Assembly (NCBI GenBank): GCA_964017195.1
Contig: OZ024897.1
Span: forward strand, 9,546,951 to 9,610,950
Reading direction: 5' to 3'
DNA length: 64,000 bases
Source of the DNA: Siderastrea radians
Lineage: Eukaryota; Cnidaria; Anthozoa; Scleractinia; Rhizangiidae
The position numbers and the translations under genes were made by a program. Positions 52,446-64,000 of the stretch are shown here, piece by piece. The notes beneath the pieces were generated by a model. That model saw only the letters and a list, made by a program, of their open reading frames with translations. It was not told the DNA's origin and did no database searches. Every line of letters starts with the position of its first letter. The first letter of the stretch is position 1.

Positions 52446-52648
52446 ATGTAGATTAACATGGTTTAAATTTATTTTCTCTGTATAGGCTGCTTTTCCTATT
52501 TTCATTGATGGCAAATTTAGTGCAATTATGTGACACGCTAAAGTTCATTTTAATTCTGTGTAAAAGCCTGTGTTTAAGTTTTCTGTTACTGTTTTACATT
52601 TTGTCAAACCTAGTTTAATTACACAAGGTTAAGTTGGTGTGAATGGGG
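52409..52648. mobile_element. 240 bp MITE
   Basis: Inverted ends CCCCATTCACACCAA and TTGGTGTGAATGGGG (one mismatch). Paralogous units read atcttgagtgaccgtaat without the insertion. Internal sequence is AT-rich with complementary ttaaac/gtttaa words. No coding. Confidence 0.65.
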
Positions 52649-53355
52649 AATAAGTGACCGTGCTGTATTTTGCACCCCGAAGGGAGGGGGAAAAATGGCG
52701 GGGCCCAATGCCCCTGGGGCTTTTCTTGTTAGCCCGCCGTCAGGACGGGGTCTAGTAATACCCGTTTTTTTTTTTGGTGGTTACTTGCCCCAGACCTTCG
52801 CTCGGTCAAAATAATACTTGCCGGTAATTGTCGTGAGTTTAGAGTCTATTCGCCAGAATTTTCATAATAGTTGGTGTACAAAATTAATGGCGATTTAATG
52901 GCATAAAAACCCTTTCGATGAAAGCAAGACCGAAGGTGCTAGCGAGCTTTGAAGCTGGCATGAATTCGACTAACTTGCCCTGGCACGTAAACATTACATC
53001 ACTGAAACACAGAAGCCGATTTGCGGAAGTCCCTTGCTTTCGCCAAGTTGAATAATTCAACAGTGAAATGCAAGGATTTTTTTGGCAGTTTTGCTTTGCT
53101 TCGCCAAAATCTTTAAGGAAAGTTGTGTAGAAAGGTACAAGGAATTTAATGGACTTAACTTTTCTTCGACGAGAGCAAGGACGAATGTACTAGCGAGCTT
53201 TAGTTTGAAAGCTGGCATGAACTCGCGATCGCTATGATGTAAAGTGTATGTATGAGTGCCAAGAAGTGAGCAATACTGCCGTCCATAATTTCCCCCAGGC
53301 CACAGGCCTTAAAAGAAGAAATTAGAAATGAGAACCAAGATAAAAGAAAAATCTT

Positions 53356-53427
53356 TGACCCCGGCGGGATTGAACCCACGACCTCCTGATTAGAACACCA
53401 TCGCTCTACCAACTGAGCTACGAGGCC
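53356..53427 (-). tRNA. tRNA-like sequence (second family), copy 3
   Basis: Same 72 nt sequence as at 28833, in a duplicated segment. Confidence 0.4.
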
Positions 53428-53519
53428 AGGCTGAGTCATGCTATGATCAAAATATTTCATCACGCTCTTCGTCACGCACGCTAAAACAGGGTGAGTAGGC
53501 AGGTCATGTCTTGATTTAT

Positions 53520-55470
53520 TGACCTATGTTGAAAACATAGGGTCTTAGCCAGCGTAAAGTTTTTCGCTTTCTATGTTTGTTTGTTTGTTTGTATGTATGT
53601 ATGTATTTTTGATCCGGGGGGGGGAATCTCATGTGAGACGGGCGGGAATGCTCGTCGGAAAATTCAAATTAAAGCTATGCTAAAACAGACGGAGAACGCG
53701 AGACGACGAGCATCCATGCACCTTTCACATGGGAGTGCACCCCTCGGGAAATTTATGTGGCACTATGTGGCACCAATCAGATTGAGGCTACTAAGCTAAG
53801 AGTACATTCTACCAATAAAAGAGGTGGTTAGAATTCGCTTACTGAAGCTGAAGGTCAGACAAGGTTAAGCTTACCGGCCATGTTGAATGTACATATAGGG
53901 ACGGAAACGATCAGCGTAAATGTGCTTTTCTACTTTTTCCTCTCGAATATTATATTTTCAGTAAAGGCTTGGTGTGGTGGAATTGATGGTAATTTCCTAA
54001 AGCTATTGTAAGGGCAGGTAAAATTGAACTTTGCCGTGGATAACGGTGGAACGTGAGTACGTGACAAAAACAATTAACCTCGTTCCAAAAATAGACTTGT
54101 TGACGAGAAACTGTAATTTAATTTGTTCTTTTATGATTTGTGTTGTGAAACAGCTGTTTTGGTTACGTATCTTTGAGCAAGATGTTGGTTGAAAAGATTG
54201 TATCTGTGCTTGATATGGATAATTTTGACTGTACTTTGCAAGGTTTTTGAAACAGCTTTGTTTGGTAATTTGAAATTTATAGGGACGGGTTTATAAGATT
54301 GCAATTTGGATAAATTAGCTTGTTTATTCAAGCGTGTCTGTAGGTTTTTAAACCTGTTTTCTCTTCCCATAACGTGGTTTAGTTTTAGTTTACGATGTTG
54401 TGTCCATGATTTATATCAGTCATATCCACAGATTTTCCAGCCGACATAGAAATGATTTCTCTCTTGGTTTCATCATATACGGCAACATATGGTTTTTGAA
54501 ATTTTTTAGCGACGTGTTTAATTTAAGATAGCAATTTGCATAAATTAGTTTGGCCATTCAAGCGTGTCTGTAGGTTTTTAAACCTGTAATGTATACGGTT
54601 AAGTTTTACTTTACGATATTGTGTCCATGATTTATATCAGTCATATCCACAGATTTTCCAGCCGACATAGAAACGATTTCTTTCTTGGTTTCATAATATA
54701 CAGGAACATATGGCAAGAAAATTTGTTTGAAAAACAACCCTGGCCTTGCCCTCTTTCGGTCTTCAATTTTCATAAACAGGTTTGTGCAACTGGGAGTGCC
54801 AATGACTGTCCTCTCCTCAAATTATTATCTACTACACTTGTTTCTTTCACATCTTGTTGTGACCTCGATTTATATTCTTCAGTAATATGCAGACAATCAT
54901 TAGTTGACCTTAACTGAGGTTTCAGTTTTAGATTTAATTTGAAATTTTTATGCAATCGTTTTGTTCTAGTGTCAGTTTGACTTTTTAGCCTGTAGCCTAC
55001 TAGCCCGATGGTTGCTCTATCTCCAATTTTGGTCCAACTGGGTTTTTAGCGGGATTTTGTTTTGCTTTCCAAGGGTATTGCTGAGTAAACGAAAAAGCTG
55101 TTTTAGGCCCAGTTCAGACGTCGTACCTCTCATGTGCCGTACCAAATACATTTTCGCTCCTAGGTCGTATTTAAGCGGCAAGCTTTGCCGTACTCTGAGA
55201 TTTTGGCTCGCCTAATTGAAATCTGTCGAAAAAACTCATTTGGACACCGTACAACTGCCAAAACACTACGTACTACTTGGTACGGCACATGAGAGGTACG
55301 CCGTCTGAACTGGGCCTTCTGCACCCAGTGTGCTATAGTGGAGGGGGAAGTATTTACAAGAATGATCGCATGTATTGTTTTGTCCTCAGAGTATGTCTTA
55401 AAAATCGCAAATAGTGAGGATGAGACTTGTCATTTCAACATAGGTCAAGCACGCAATGCGTGCCTATGTT
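53520..55470. mobile_element. ~1.95 kb insertion with CCTATGTT hairpin ends
   Basis: The paralogue at 28981-29000 continues uninterrupted (gatttatattatcattgc), but here 1.95 kb lies between gatttat and attatcattgc. Both ends carry palindromes built on CCTATGTT/AACATAGG, subterminal at the left, and a GCACGC/GCGTGC palindrome at the right. The interior contains a ~235 bp direct duplication (about 54330-54500 and 54565-54715) and a nested MITE. No transposase was found and the superfamily is unknown. Confidence 0.55.
55105..55317. mobile_element. 213 bp MITE nested in the 1.95 kb insertion
   Basis: Long inverted ends: aggcccagttcagacg plus a tacctctcatgtgccgtacc segment, matched by tacggcacatgagaggta and cgtctgaactgggcct. 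It can fold over most of its length. Confidence 0.7.
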
Positions 55471-58400
55471 ATTATCATTGCAAACACGTAAAAAATACGA
55501 TAAATCACCAACTTTTAAAATTTACACCACTTCGGCTTGTATCTTACGTAGCCGTAATATATTTTGGACCCCAAGGGCAGAGAGAACAACGGCGGGGTTA
55601 ATGCTCCTGGGGCTTTTCTTGTTACACCCGCCGTCAGGACGGGGTCTAGTAATAACCTTTTTTTCCGTGGTTTTTTACCCCGCCATCAGGACGGGGTCTA
55701 GTAATACGGTTTTTTTTTCCGTGGTTTTTTTTTTGGTGGTCACTTGCCCCAGACCTCCGGTTTTCGCTCGGCCAAAGAAATACTCGTCATGTCTTTCGCT
55801 ACACAGCCAAGCGCTTTTATCTTGAGTGACCGTAACATATTTTACACCCCCCAGCGGAGGGAGAACAACGGCGGGGTCTAATGCCCCTGGGGCTTTTCTT
55901 GTTTTTTCATGGTCACTAGCCCCAGACTCCCGGTTTTCGCTCAGCCAAATAAATACTCGCCGAGTCTTTCGCTGCACGGGCTAGAACTTGTATTTTGAGT
56001 GACCTTCATATGTTTCACACCACGAGTGGAGGTAGAACAACGGCGGGTTTTAATGCCCCTGGGGCTTTTCTTGTTATTACCCGGCCGTCAGGACGAGGTC
56101 CAGCTTTGAAGCTGGCATAAATTCGCCTAACTTGCCCTGGCACGTAAACATTACATCACTGAAACACAGAAGCCGATTCGGGGAAGTCCCTTGCTTTCGC
56201 CAAGTTGAATAATTCAACAGTGACATGCAAGCATTTTTTTGGCAGTTTTACTTTGCCTCGCCAAAATCTATAGGGAAGGTTGTGTAGAAAAGTACAAGAC
56301 ATTCAATGGAGTTGACTTCTCTTTGATGAGAGCAAGGACGAAGGTGCTAGCGAACTTTGAAGCTGGCATGAATTCGCCTAACTTGCCCTGGCACGTAAAC
56401 ATTATATCACTGAAACATAGAAGCCGATTCGGGAAAGTCCCTTGCTTTTGCCAAATCATTCATGGAATCGTAGCCTAAAAGTAGACTTGTACATTTCTTT
56501 TTTTGTTAGATAACCGTTCCCTTTAGATTTTAGGATTATTTTTCTTTATCAATAAATTTAGAATTACGCTGAGATGTCAGTTCGTAAAAGAAAATTAATT
56601 GAGTCACGCTATGGTCAAACTATTTCATCACGTTCTTTCTTCGAGAGTGCTGGAACAGGTGAACGACCAAGAAATGAGGGATGGGAAAAGTAATCATTCA
56701 TCGAATGGTGGCCTAAAAGTAGACTTGTACATTTCTTTTTTCGGTAGATAACCGTTCCCTTTAGATTTTAGGATTTTTTCTTTATCAATAAATTTAGAAT
56801 TACGCTGAGATGTCAGTTCGTTAAAAAAAATGAATTGAGTTACGCTATGGTCAAGCTATTTCATCACGTTCTTTTTTCGAGAGTGCTGGAACGGGTGAAT
56901 GACCAAGAAATGAGGGATGGGAAAAGTGTTGACACTATTAGGGATTCATGTTATCACAAGGAGAAGGGTGCAGAAAAGAGGTGGGAAGGGTGGGGGGCAG
57001 CACACACGTCACACGTTAGAAAAATCACCAACTTCAAAACTTTATACCTCTTGGGCACATATCTTGAGTGACCGTAATAAATTTGCACCCCGAGGGGAGG
57101 GGGAAAACGGCGGGGTCCAATGCCCCCGGGGCTTTTCTTGTTCATTATTTTCCTCGTTTTTTGTGGTCACTTGCCTCAGACTCCTGGCTTTCGCTCAGCC
57201 AGACAAATACTTGCCGTGTCTTTCGCTACACGGGCTAGGACTTGTATCTTGAGTGACCTTAATAAGTTTTACATCCGGAGGGGAGGGAGTACAATGGCGG
57301 GATCTAAAGCCCCGCTCGGCCAAACAAATACTCGTCGTGTCTTTCGCTACACAGGCAAGAGCTTTTATCTTGAGTGACCGTAACATATTTTACACCCCGG
57401 GGGGGATAACAACGGCGGGGTGTAATGCCCCTGGGAATTTTCTTGTTTTTTTTTTTTGGTGGTCACTTGTCCTAGTCCTCCGCTCGATCAAAACAATACT
57501 TGCCGGTAATCTTCGTTCGTTTAGCGTTTATTCGCCAGATTTTCATAAAAGTTGGTGTAGAAAATTATTTTCGATTGAATGGCATAAAAACCCCTTCGAT
57601 GAAAGCAAGAACGAAGGTGCTAGCAAGCTTTGAAGCTGGCATGAATTCGCCTAACTTGCCCTAGCACGTAAACATTACATCGCTGAAACACAGAAAAACG
57701 ATTCGGGAAGTCCCTTGCTTTCGCCAAGTTGAATAATTCAACAGTGAAATGCAAGCATTTTTTTTTGGCAGTTTTTGCTTTCCTTCGCCAAAATCTTTAG
57801 GGAAAGTTGTGTAGAAAACTACAAGAAATTCAATGGAGCTGACTTCTTTTCGATGAGAGCAAGGACGAAAATGCTAGCGAGCTTTGAAGCTTGCATAAAT
57901 TCGCCTAACTTGCCCTGGCACGTAAAGATTACATCACTGGAACACAGAAGCCGATTCGGGGAAGTCCCTTGCTTTCGCCAAAGCATTCACCGAATCATGG
58001 CCTAAAAGTAGACTTTTACGTTTTCTTTTTCAGGAGATAACCGTTCCCTTTAGACTTTCGGATAATTTTTTTCTTTATCAATAAATCTATTGAAATTTCT
58101 GTGCCCTTGTCATTTAGAATTACGCTGAGATGTCAGTTGGTTTAAAAAATAAACGTGACGTAAACTGAGTCGCGCTATGGTCAAAACTATTTCGTCACGT
58201 TCTTCTTCGCGAGTGCCAGAGCAGGCCCCAGTTGTTCAAAAGTTGGATAGCACTATCCACCGGATAAATCACTATCCAGTGGATAAGTATTAGGGAAACC
58301 AATTGCGTTATCCACTGGATAGAGATTTATCCGGTGGATAGCGGTATCCAACTTTTGAACAACTGGGGCCAGGTGGAATACCAAGGAATGAGGGATGGGA

Positions 58401-59960
58401 AAGGTGTTCATACCATTAGGGATTCATGTTATCACAAGGAGAAGGGTGCAGAGAGGATGTGGGGGGGGGGAAGATGGCAACAAACACGTCAATGGTAAGA
58501 TAAATCACCAACTTCGAAATGTACACCACTTGGGCTCACATCTTGAGTGACAGTAATGTATTTTGCACCCCGAAGGGACGGGGACAAACGGCGGGGTCCA
58601 ATGCCCCTGGGGCTTTTCTTGTTACTCCGCCGTCAGGACGGGGTCTAGTAATACCCGTTTTTTTTTGGGTGGTCACTTGCCCCAGACCTACGCTCGGTCA
58701 AAACAATACTTGCCCGTAATCTTCGTTCGTTTAGCGTTATTTTGGCAGAATTTTCATGAACGTTGGTGTAGAAAATTACTGGCGATTTAATGGCATGAAA
58801 ACCCCTTCGATGAAAGCAAGAACGAAGGTGCTAGCGAGCTTTGAAGCTCGCATGAATTCGCCAATCTTGCCCTGGCACGTAAACATTACATCACTGAAAC
58901 ACAAAAGGCGATTCGGGGAAGTCCCTTGCTTTCGGCAAGTTCAATAATTCATCAGTGAAATGCAAGCATTTTTTTGGCAGTTTTGCTTTGCTTCGCCAAA
59001 ATCTTTAGGGAAAGTTGTGTAGAAAAGTACAAGAAATTCAATGGAGTTGACTTCTCTTCAATGAGAGCAAGGACGAAGGTGCTAGCGAGCTTTGAAGCTG
59101 GCATGAATTCGCCTAAACTTGCCGCAACACGTAAACATTACGTCATTGAAAGACAGAAGGCGTTTCGGGGAATTTTTTTGCTTTCGCTAAAGCATTTATC
59201 GAATCATGGCCTAAAAGTAAACCTTTACGTTTCATTTTTCAGTAGATAACCGTTCCCTTTCGATTTAAGGATAAGTTTTTCTTTATCAATAAATCTATTT
59301 AAATTTCCGTACCCTTGTTTGATATTTAGAATTACGCCGAGATGTCATTTCGTTAAAAAAGTGACGTAACTGAGTCACGCCATGGTCAAAACTATTTCGT
59401 CACATTCTTCTTCGCGAGTGCTAGAACAGGTGGATGATCAAGGAATGAGGAAAGGGAAAGGTATTCATACCATAAGGGATCCATGATATCACAAGGAGAA
59501 GGGTGGAATAAAGACGTTGCGGGGGGGGGGGGGGCAGCACAAACGTCAAACGTTAGAAACATCACCAGCTTCAAACCTTTATACCACTTGGGCACATATC
59601 TTGAGTGACCGTAATGTATTTGCACCCCGAGGAGAGGGGGAAAACGGTGGGGTCCAATGCCCCTGGGGCTCTTCTTGTTTTTGTTTTTTTTTGGTGGTCA
59701 CTTGCCCCAGACTTCCGCTCGGCCAAACAAATACGCGTTGCAAACTTTCGGTCAACATAAGCAATGTCTCCAGTAGTTTAGGATCGATTCGCTAAAATCT
59801 TTATGAAAGACGGTGTAGAAAACTACTAGGGATGCAATGGCCTAAAAATCTCTTCGACGAGAGCACGGACAAAGATGATAACAAGCTTTCAAAGGCGCCG
59901 ATTTGATACCCGAACCTGTTAAACAGACATTTCTCAATATTGAAATGCTTGCATTTCTTA
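55471..59960. repeat. Second repeat family, right block (second part)
   Basis: Continues the units with hairpin modules, polypyrimidine tracts and G runs (58460-58470, 59520-59534). Reading frames are repeat translations. No gene is seen. Confidence 0.78.
58225..58369. mobile_element. 145 bp palindromic MITE
   Basis: Ends GCCCCAGTTGTTCAAAAG and CTTTTGAACAACTGGGGC are perfect inverted repeats, with inner complementary parts (tggata, tatccactggata). CAG lies on both sides, while the paralogous unit has a single agaacaggtgg, giving a 3 bp target duplication. Confidence 0.75.
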
Positions 59961-60492
59961 ACAGTTTTGCTTTGCTTTGCTTCGCCACAATCTTTAGGGA
60001 TGAATTAATTGGTACGGAGCTGTTGAATAGCAAGTTTTCCTTAAATTATAGGTTGAAATATATTGACACAGAAAGGACTTCGAGTTTAATTAGCTACTCT
60101 GGAGTCCATTTTAATTATGCAGTTCATTATTCATCATAGTAGCTTCAGCACTCGCCCATTGACAACAATCTTTGTTCAAAACCGAATAAATTACAAATCT
60201 ATGTAGCGTTTGCACATCTAATTTTATTTGAAGTGGATGTGACGATGACAATGATGAAAGTAAATTCGCAATCTGCTTCATGGAGACACGCTTCTATTTG
60301 GCAACTGCGTACTGAAAGGTGGGCAATGTTTGAGCTTGGAACAAAAATAATAAAAAACATTAACTAATACGGTACCAATACCATTAACCTCAACTATCAA
60401 GATCTATTTCTTTCAAGCTTATCAGACCCCGTCAAAGATGTTCTACTAACAGTTAGGTGTCTGTGTGTGTTAACTATGAAGTGAAACTAATT
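59961..60492. other. Non-coding stretch
   Basis: Transition from the repeat family to lower-copy sequence. No feature seen. Confidence 0.4.
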
Positions 60493-60495
60493 TAA

Positions 60496-60903
60496 GGGGC
60501 TGTTTAGATGGAGGAAGGAAAATCCTAGCACTAGGATCCTAGTCCTATAAGGCAAAAACAACGTTTCGTGTGGTTTACATGCAACAATTTCAGTCGGCAT
60601 GGTTGCTGGAAATCAAATGAAATTGTCGGCCTGCTGCAGATGAACGCCCGGTCGCCGTTATGTTTGTTTTTCTGTCCATAGTACTAGGATCTTCCAAGCG
60701 AAGGTAGTTTACATGGTGCTAGGATCTTTCTATCTCTCAGCTAGTAAGATCCTAGCGCTACAAAGATCCTAGCACTAGGGCCAAGTAAAACTTTTAGCAT
60801 GTAAACTGAATACAGAAAAAATATTTTGCTAGGATGATCCGCCTTCTAGGATCTTCCGTTAGGATTAGCGTTAGGATCTTTCTCCCTCCATGTAGACAGC
60901 CCC
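60496..60903. mobile_element. 408 bp PIF/Harbinger-like MITE
   Basis: Ends GGGGCTGTTTAGATGGAGG and its near complement ...CCTCCATGTAGACAGCCCC, with TAA on both sides (60493-60495, 60904-60906), the 3 bp target typical of PIF/Harbinger. The interior is rich in cctag/ctagg words. Confidence 0.75.
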
Positions 60904-61212
60904 TAAAACCTGTATACAGCTGCCCCTTACCGATTTTTCTTGAGGAGCGCGGGCTGCTGTACACAGGCTAAGCTTGCAATTTTATACCATTTCATAATTT
61001 AACTCAAGCACGGACAAAAAACTAGCGGAGATATTGAGTCCATTAATTCCTTGAGGAAAAGTAAAACCTACCAAATGAACACGACGCGAATTCAAAATTA
61101 GTTTTACGGGAGAATCACTAATTTAAGATCGATTCGTTTCGCATCCAAGTTTGTCTTAAACGAAAGGATTAAAAAAACAAACAGAAAAAAAGTTACAAAA
61201 AGCCCGCCCTTC

Positions 61213-61424
61213 TTAACCCTCTAAGCCCCGACATTAAAATGCATATTCTCCTTACTGTTCTCCATACATTTGTTATGGAACAAGTAAGGAGAATTTGTCT
61301 AAATATCAAAACATCTCATCCTTGGTGATCACTTTCTTTATTCTCATCACGTGAATGTTTGAACAAGTAGTGATAATGTAAAGAGAGATTTCATTTTCGT
61401 CACTGTTAGGGCTTAAAGGGTTAA
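61213..61424. mobile_element. 212 bp MITE with TTAACCC ends
   Basis: Inverted ends TTAACCCTCTAAGCCCC and GGGCTTAAAGGGTTAA (imperfect) enclose a segment with internal complementarity (ctccttactgttctccat and atggaacaagtaaggag). Confidence 0.6.
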
Positions 61425-63121
61425 GATTAGGTTCTGACTTCGGGTAGAATGCTTGCCGCGTGCACTGCTGTAGCAAAAAAAAAATCTACATCCCCTGTTT
61501 TAGCTGTCCTTCAAACGAATAACTGTCCCTGGAAGATGCGCTGTCTATATCAACAAAACGTTTCAGAGCAATTTTTTCAACAATAACATCCTTGGGAACT
61601 AATTAAACGAAGGCACCGTTCGTCAACTAACAGCGGCAAAAACAAGTTACAACTGTTAACTGAAAGATTACTTTTTCCTTTTTACATCTTAGTTTTCATA
61701 ATTAAAAAGCAGGAATTGCTGACAAAAGGGTATCTCTAGAATGAGACCTATCAGTTTCCGTATCAGGTTTGCATTATTGATAGCGTATGTGGAAATCAAT
61801 TGAAACGAGGCCAGGCACTATGTGAGGGAAACTGAAATGAATTTTTTTCTGTAGGAAGTGACTGAAAAGAAAAAAAAAAACGAGATAGAAATAGAAAATT
61901 ATGAAAAGACAGTTTCCATCCGCCATGTATGACTTTACTCTGCGATCAATCATAGCCAGCAGCTGATAAACAAACAGTAAAGCCGAATATGTTGATGATC
62001 ATGTTCTATAATGGAAAGAAAAACAACGCGGTTTGGTTCGAAGAAAATGTTCACTTGTTACATCTTGTAAAAGACGACGGCATAAAAGTTAGCCATTACG
62101 TGAGTACGGTCAAATAAGAGTTGCTTTTGAAAATCGTTAAAAGGCGTTAACAACGGACGTAGTAAAGCGGCTAGAACGGGTGAACCGGAAGGAACCGAAT
62201 ATTTTCTTATAAATGTGGAATTGTGTAAAACGAAAAATTAACAAATGTCTGCACCTCAGGTTGGAAGATGTTCTACATTCCTCTTACGCTAAAGAATAGC
62301 CTAAACGTGCTCTCCTGAACCGACGAATTTTATTTTGTTTTCTTTCATTTTATACAATATTTTACCATATCAATCCACTGAACTTCGAAAACAAGGGCGT
62401 CATTTTTTTTTACCTTTGTCAAGTTATGTCTAGCAGTTCTGCTTACTAATGAATTGGGCGAATGAGGTTTCTGTATAAAGGCGCTAGACCAGGCGTACCT
62501 GAGAAAAAAAATTAAACCGCTTTATTTGCGTTCGATTACAATGTATTAATAAACCGAGATGAAAAAAGTAGATTTTTTTCTGAATTAAACGTCACCTCGA
62601 AGGTTCGCGAAGGTTCGCAATTTGTTTTGAATGATGTTTTCTAAAACTTTTTTTTGGATCTCATTCCACAACGAATCTTAGTTTTAAAAACCTCTTAAGT
62701 AAGGACAATAAAGGTAGAGTTTTCAAAATAACCAGCGAGAAACGATCTGTATAACCAAACTCCAAAGAACGGCTGGAAACCCGTTCAACATCTTAACGTT
62801 TAAGTACAAGAAGGGTTCTAAAGAAAGATCAGTTCAAAACCGCTCATCTAAGTTTCTCAATGTTATTACGCATTATTACCGGCATATTTACAATTTTAAT
62901 TGTAAAGGTTTTACTAATCATTTATCTACAAGTGTCCGGTTTGTACAAAGGTGCTGTTCCTTGAAAATCATCTATTTTACTTCCCTAATCTTTTTTTTTC
63001 TGAATGTGAAGATCAAACATCGTTAAGAGTTTTATAATAACACTTTTGCGGAGGAACGTTTCTCGATTTCTCTCGGACTCATCGCTATCTCCCTTCTTAT
63101 GATGCGAATCTCAATTTACTC
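61425..63121. other. 3' flanking/intergenic region of the GPCR gene
   Basis: AT-rich, without repeats, genes or RNA that I can support. The part just before 63121 may be 3' UTR. Confidence 0.4.
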
Positions 63122-64000
63122 CTACACTGGGTTAGAACACTTCAGGAGTCTCTTAAGTCCCTGACGATAATTTCCACTGAATGTGAAACAGATGCAAGGG
63201 TTGATGGCACAACTTGACAAAGAAATAATGAAAGCAATATCATAGTAGAGATAGAAACCACAAGGCAATGTCCCGTCTGATTCCCTTGCAAAGAGTAATC
63301 GTAATCTGAAAATACTCCAGGGTACCCAGGAAAGAACAAATCCAGCCACGATAACAATGGCCATCTTTAGCACGTTTCTGTTTCTTTTCGCACGTTGCTG
63401 CTCAGCGTTGTCCAATTGCACACCTGGAATCTTCTGTGACTTTAGCTTAAGAACAATGATGGAGTATAGTATGACCAACAAGAAGATGGGGACATAAAAA
63501 AACACAACATACAATGCTAGAGCGTACTGATTAACAAGGGAAGAGCCCTTTCCAGAGGGTACATTCCATTGACCCTCGCACGACAGGTATCCTAGGTATT
63601 CAACACGTTTGAGGGCGAATAAATAAGGAGAGATGACAGCCACCGCGACGATCCACGTGGCAAGAACGAAGAAGGGACAACTCTTTGAACTGATGAGTGG
63701 GGAACGAAGGGGAAATACCACGGCTCCAAATCGATCCACTGAGATCAGAAGCAGACTCTGGACGGACACAAGAACGGAGGTGACTGCTAAGAAGGGGAGT
63801 AGCTTACACAAGGCCAGGCGGAGAGAACCACTGATAGGCCAGGAGTCCACGAACGAGGCTGTTAGATCCAATGGAACCACAAATATTGGATATAGCAGGT
63901 CGGACATGGCCATATTGACAATAAAGAAATTGATCGGTTTTCTTAATGTTCTTGTCTTATAAACAACTATTCCTATAAAGGAATTCCCGACCAGCGAAAC
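63122..64000 (-). CDS. Rhodopsin-like (class A) GPCR, 5' end outside window
   Basis: A seven-transmembrane receptor of the host, probably for a neuropeptide or amine. The frame runs past the first ATG in the window (63913) and stays open to the edge; that upstream part contains TM1 with its G-N motif and leads into N-M-A-M-S-D-L of TM2. Further marks: Cys at the start of TM3 (A-L-C-K-L) and in loop 2 (L-S-C-E-G) for the disulfide, D-R-F at the end of TM3 (variant of DRY), W-I-V in TM4, and a basic third loop K-R-N-R-N-V-L-K-M. TM6 has F-V-L-S-W-V-P-W (C to S in CWxP), and TM7 has N-P-C-I-C-F (variant NPxxY). The C-tail is short and ends K-C-S-N-P-V. Single exon so far. It reads as an intact host gene. 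Confidence 0.88.
   Translation of the reverse strand, partial: VSLVGNSFIGIVVYKTRTLRKPINFFIVNMAMSDLLYPIFVVPLDLTASFVDSWPISGSLRLALCKLLPFLAVTSVLVSVQSLLLISVDRFGAVVFPLRSPLISSKSCPFFVLATWIVAVAVISPYLFALKRVEYLGYLSCEGQWNVPSGKGSSLVNQYALALYVVFFYVPIFLLVILYSIIVLKLKSQKIPGVQLDNAEQQRAKRNRNVLKMAIVIVAGFVLSWVPWSIFRLRLLFARESDGTLPCGFYLYYDIAFIISLSSCAINPCICFTFSGNYRQGLKRLLKCSNPV

Larger units (their letters stand above)
51550..53519. repeat. Second repeat family, right block (first part)
   Basis: Same family as 23.69-29.29 kb. The part at 52730-53516 is close to identical to 28195-28990, including the tRNA-like sequence. Confidence 0.78.

Overview
The window is a piece of animal nuclear genome, most likely from a cnidarian (coral or anemone type). 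The host evidence is a class A GPCR gene running off the right edge. The rest is very dense in metazoan-type mobile elements: tRNA-derived repeats, LINE tails, Penelope-like fragments and many MITEs with recognisable target-site duplications. The host group is an inference from repeat style and the receptor, not a proven identification.

Layout. 1-23.69 kb is a tandem array of about six copies of a 3.4-4 kb unit. Each unit carries tRNA-Phe-like sequences (several as inverted pairs), a Tigger-like MITE, and a mosaic of AT-rich non-coding sequence. Individual copies were later hit by a hAT-like MITE, a TTTAAA-duplicating MITE, a Penelope-like fragment with a hammerhead-like core, LINE tails and a 2.8 kb TTAA-flanked element. 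23.69-29.3 kb and 51.55-59.96 kb hold a second repeat family of about 1-2 kb units with GC-rich hairpins, a second tRNA-like sequence and further MITEs. 29.3-31.79 kb is lower-copy sequence with a broken Penelope-like reverse transcriptase. 59.96-63.1 kb is non-coding apart from two MITEs.

The centre (31796-50282) is a complete 18,487 bp Polinton/Maverick (adintovirus-like) element. It has 364 bp terminal inverted repeats differing at only 4 positions, and a perfect 6 bp target-site duplication (gttctt) on both sides. It encodes a replication and integration module: protein-primed DNA polymerase B, an rve integrase with chromodomain, an AT-hook/zinc-finger protein and an HNH endonuclease. It also encodes a full virion module: double-jelly-roll major capsid protein, penton, minor capsid proteins, adenain-like protease, A32/FtsK-like packaging ATPase, a parvovirus-type phospholipase A2, a collagen-like fibre and a second lectin-like appendage protein, plus a zinc-ribbon protein. 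The element therefore looks like an integrated virus-like genome able, in principle, to make particles.

Three things stand out. First, about half of its genes have a short TCTA(A) motif 10-20 nt before the ATG, resembling the late promoter signal described for the virophage Mavirus and its giant-virus partner. Second, at least six genes are interrupted by single frame changes although the terminal repeats are about 99% identical. This is either early decay or assembly indel error. Third, two proline-rich PPxY late-domain-like motifs and a PLA2 domain point to a virion-entry and exit lifestyle. No interrupted gene has been written out in restored form.
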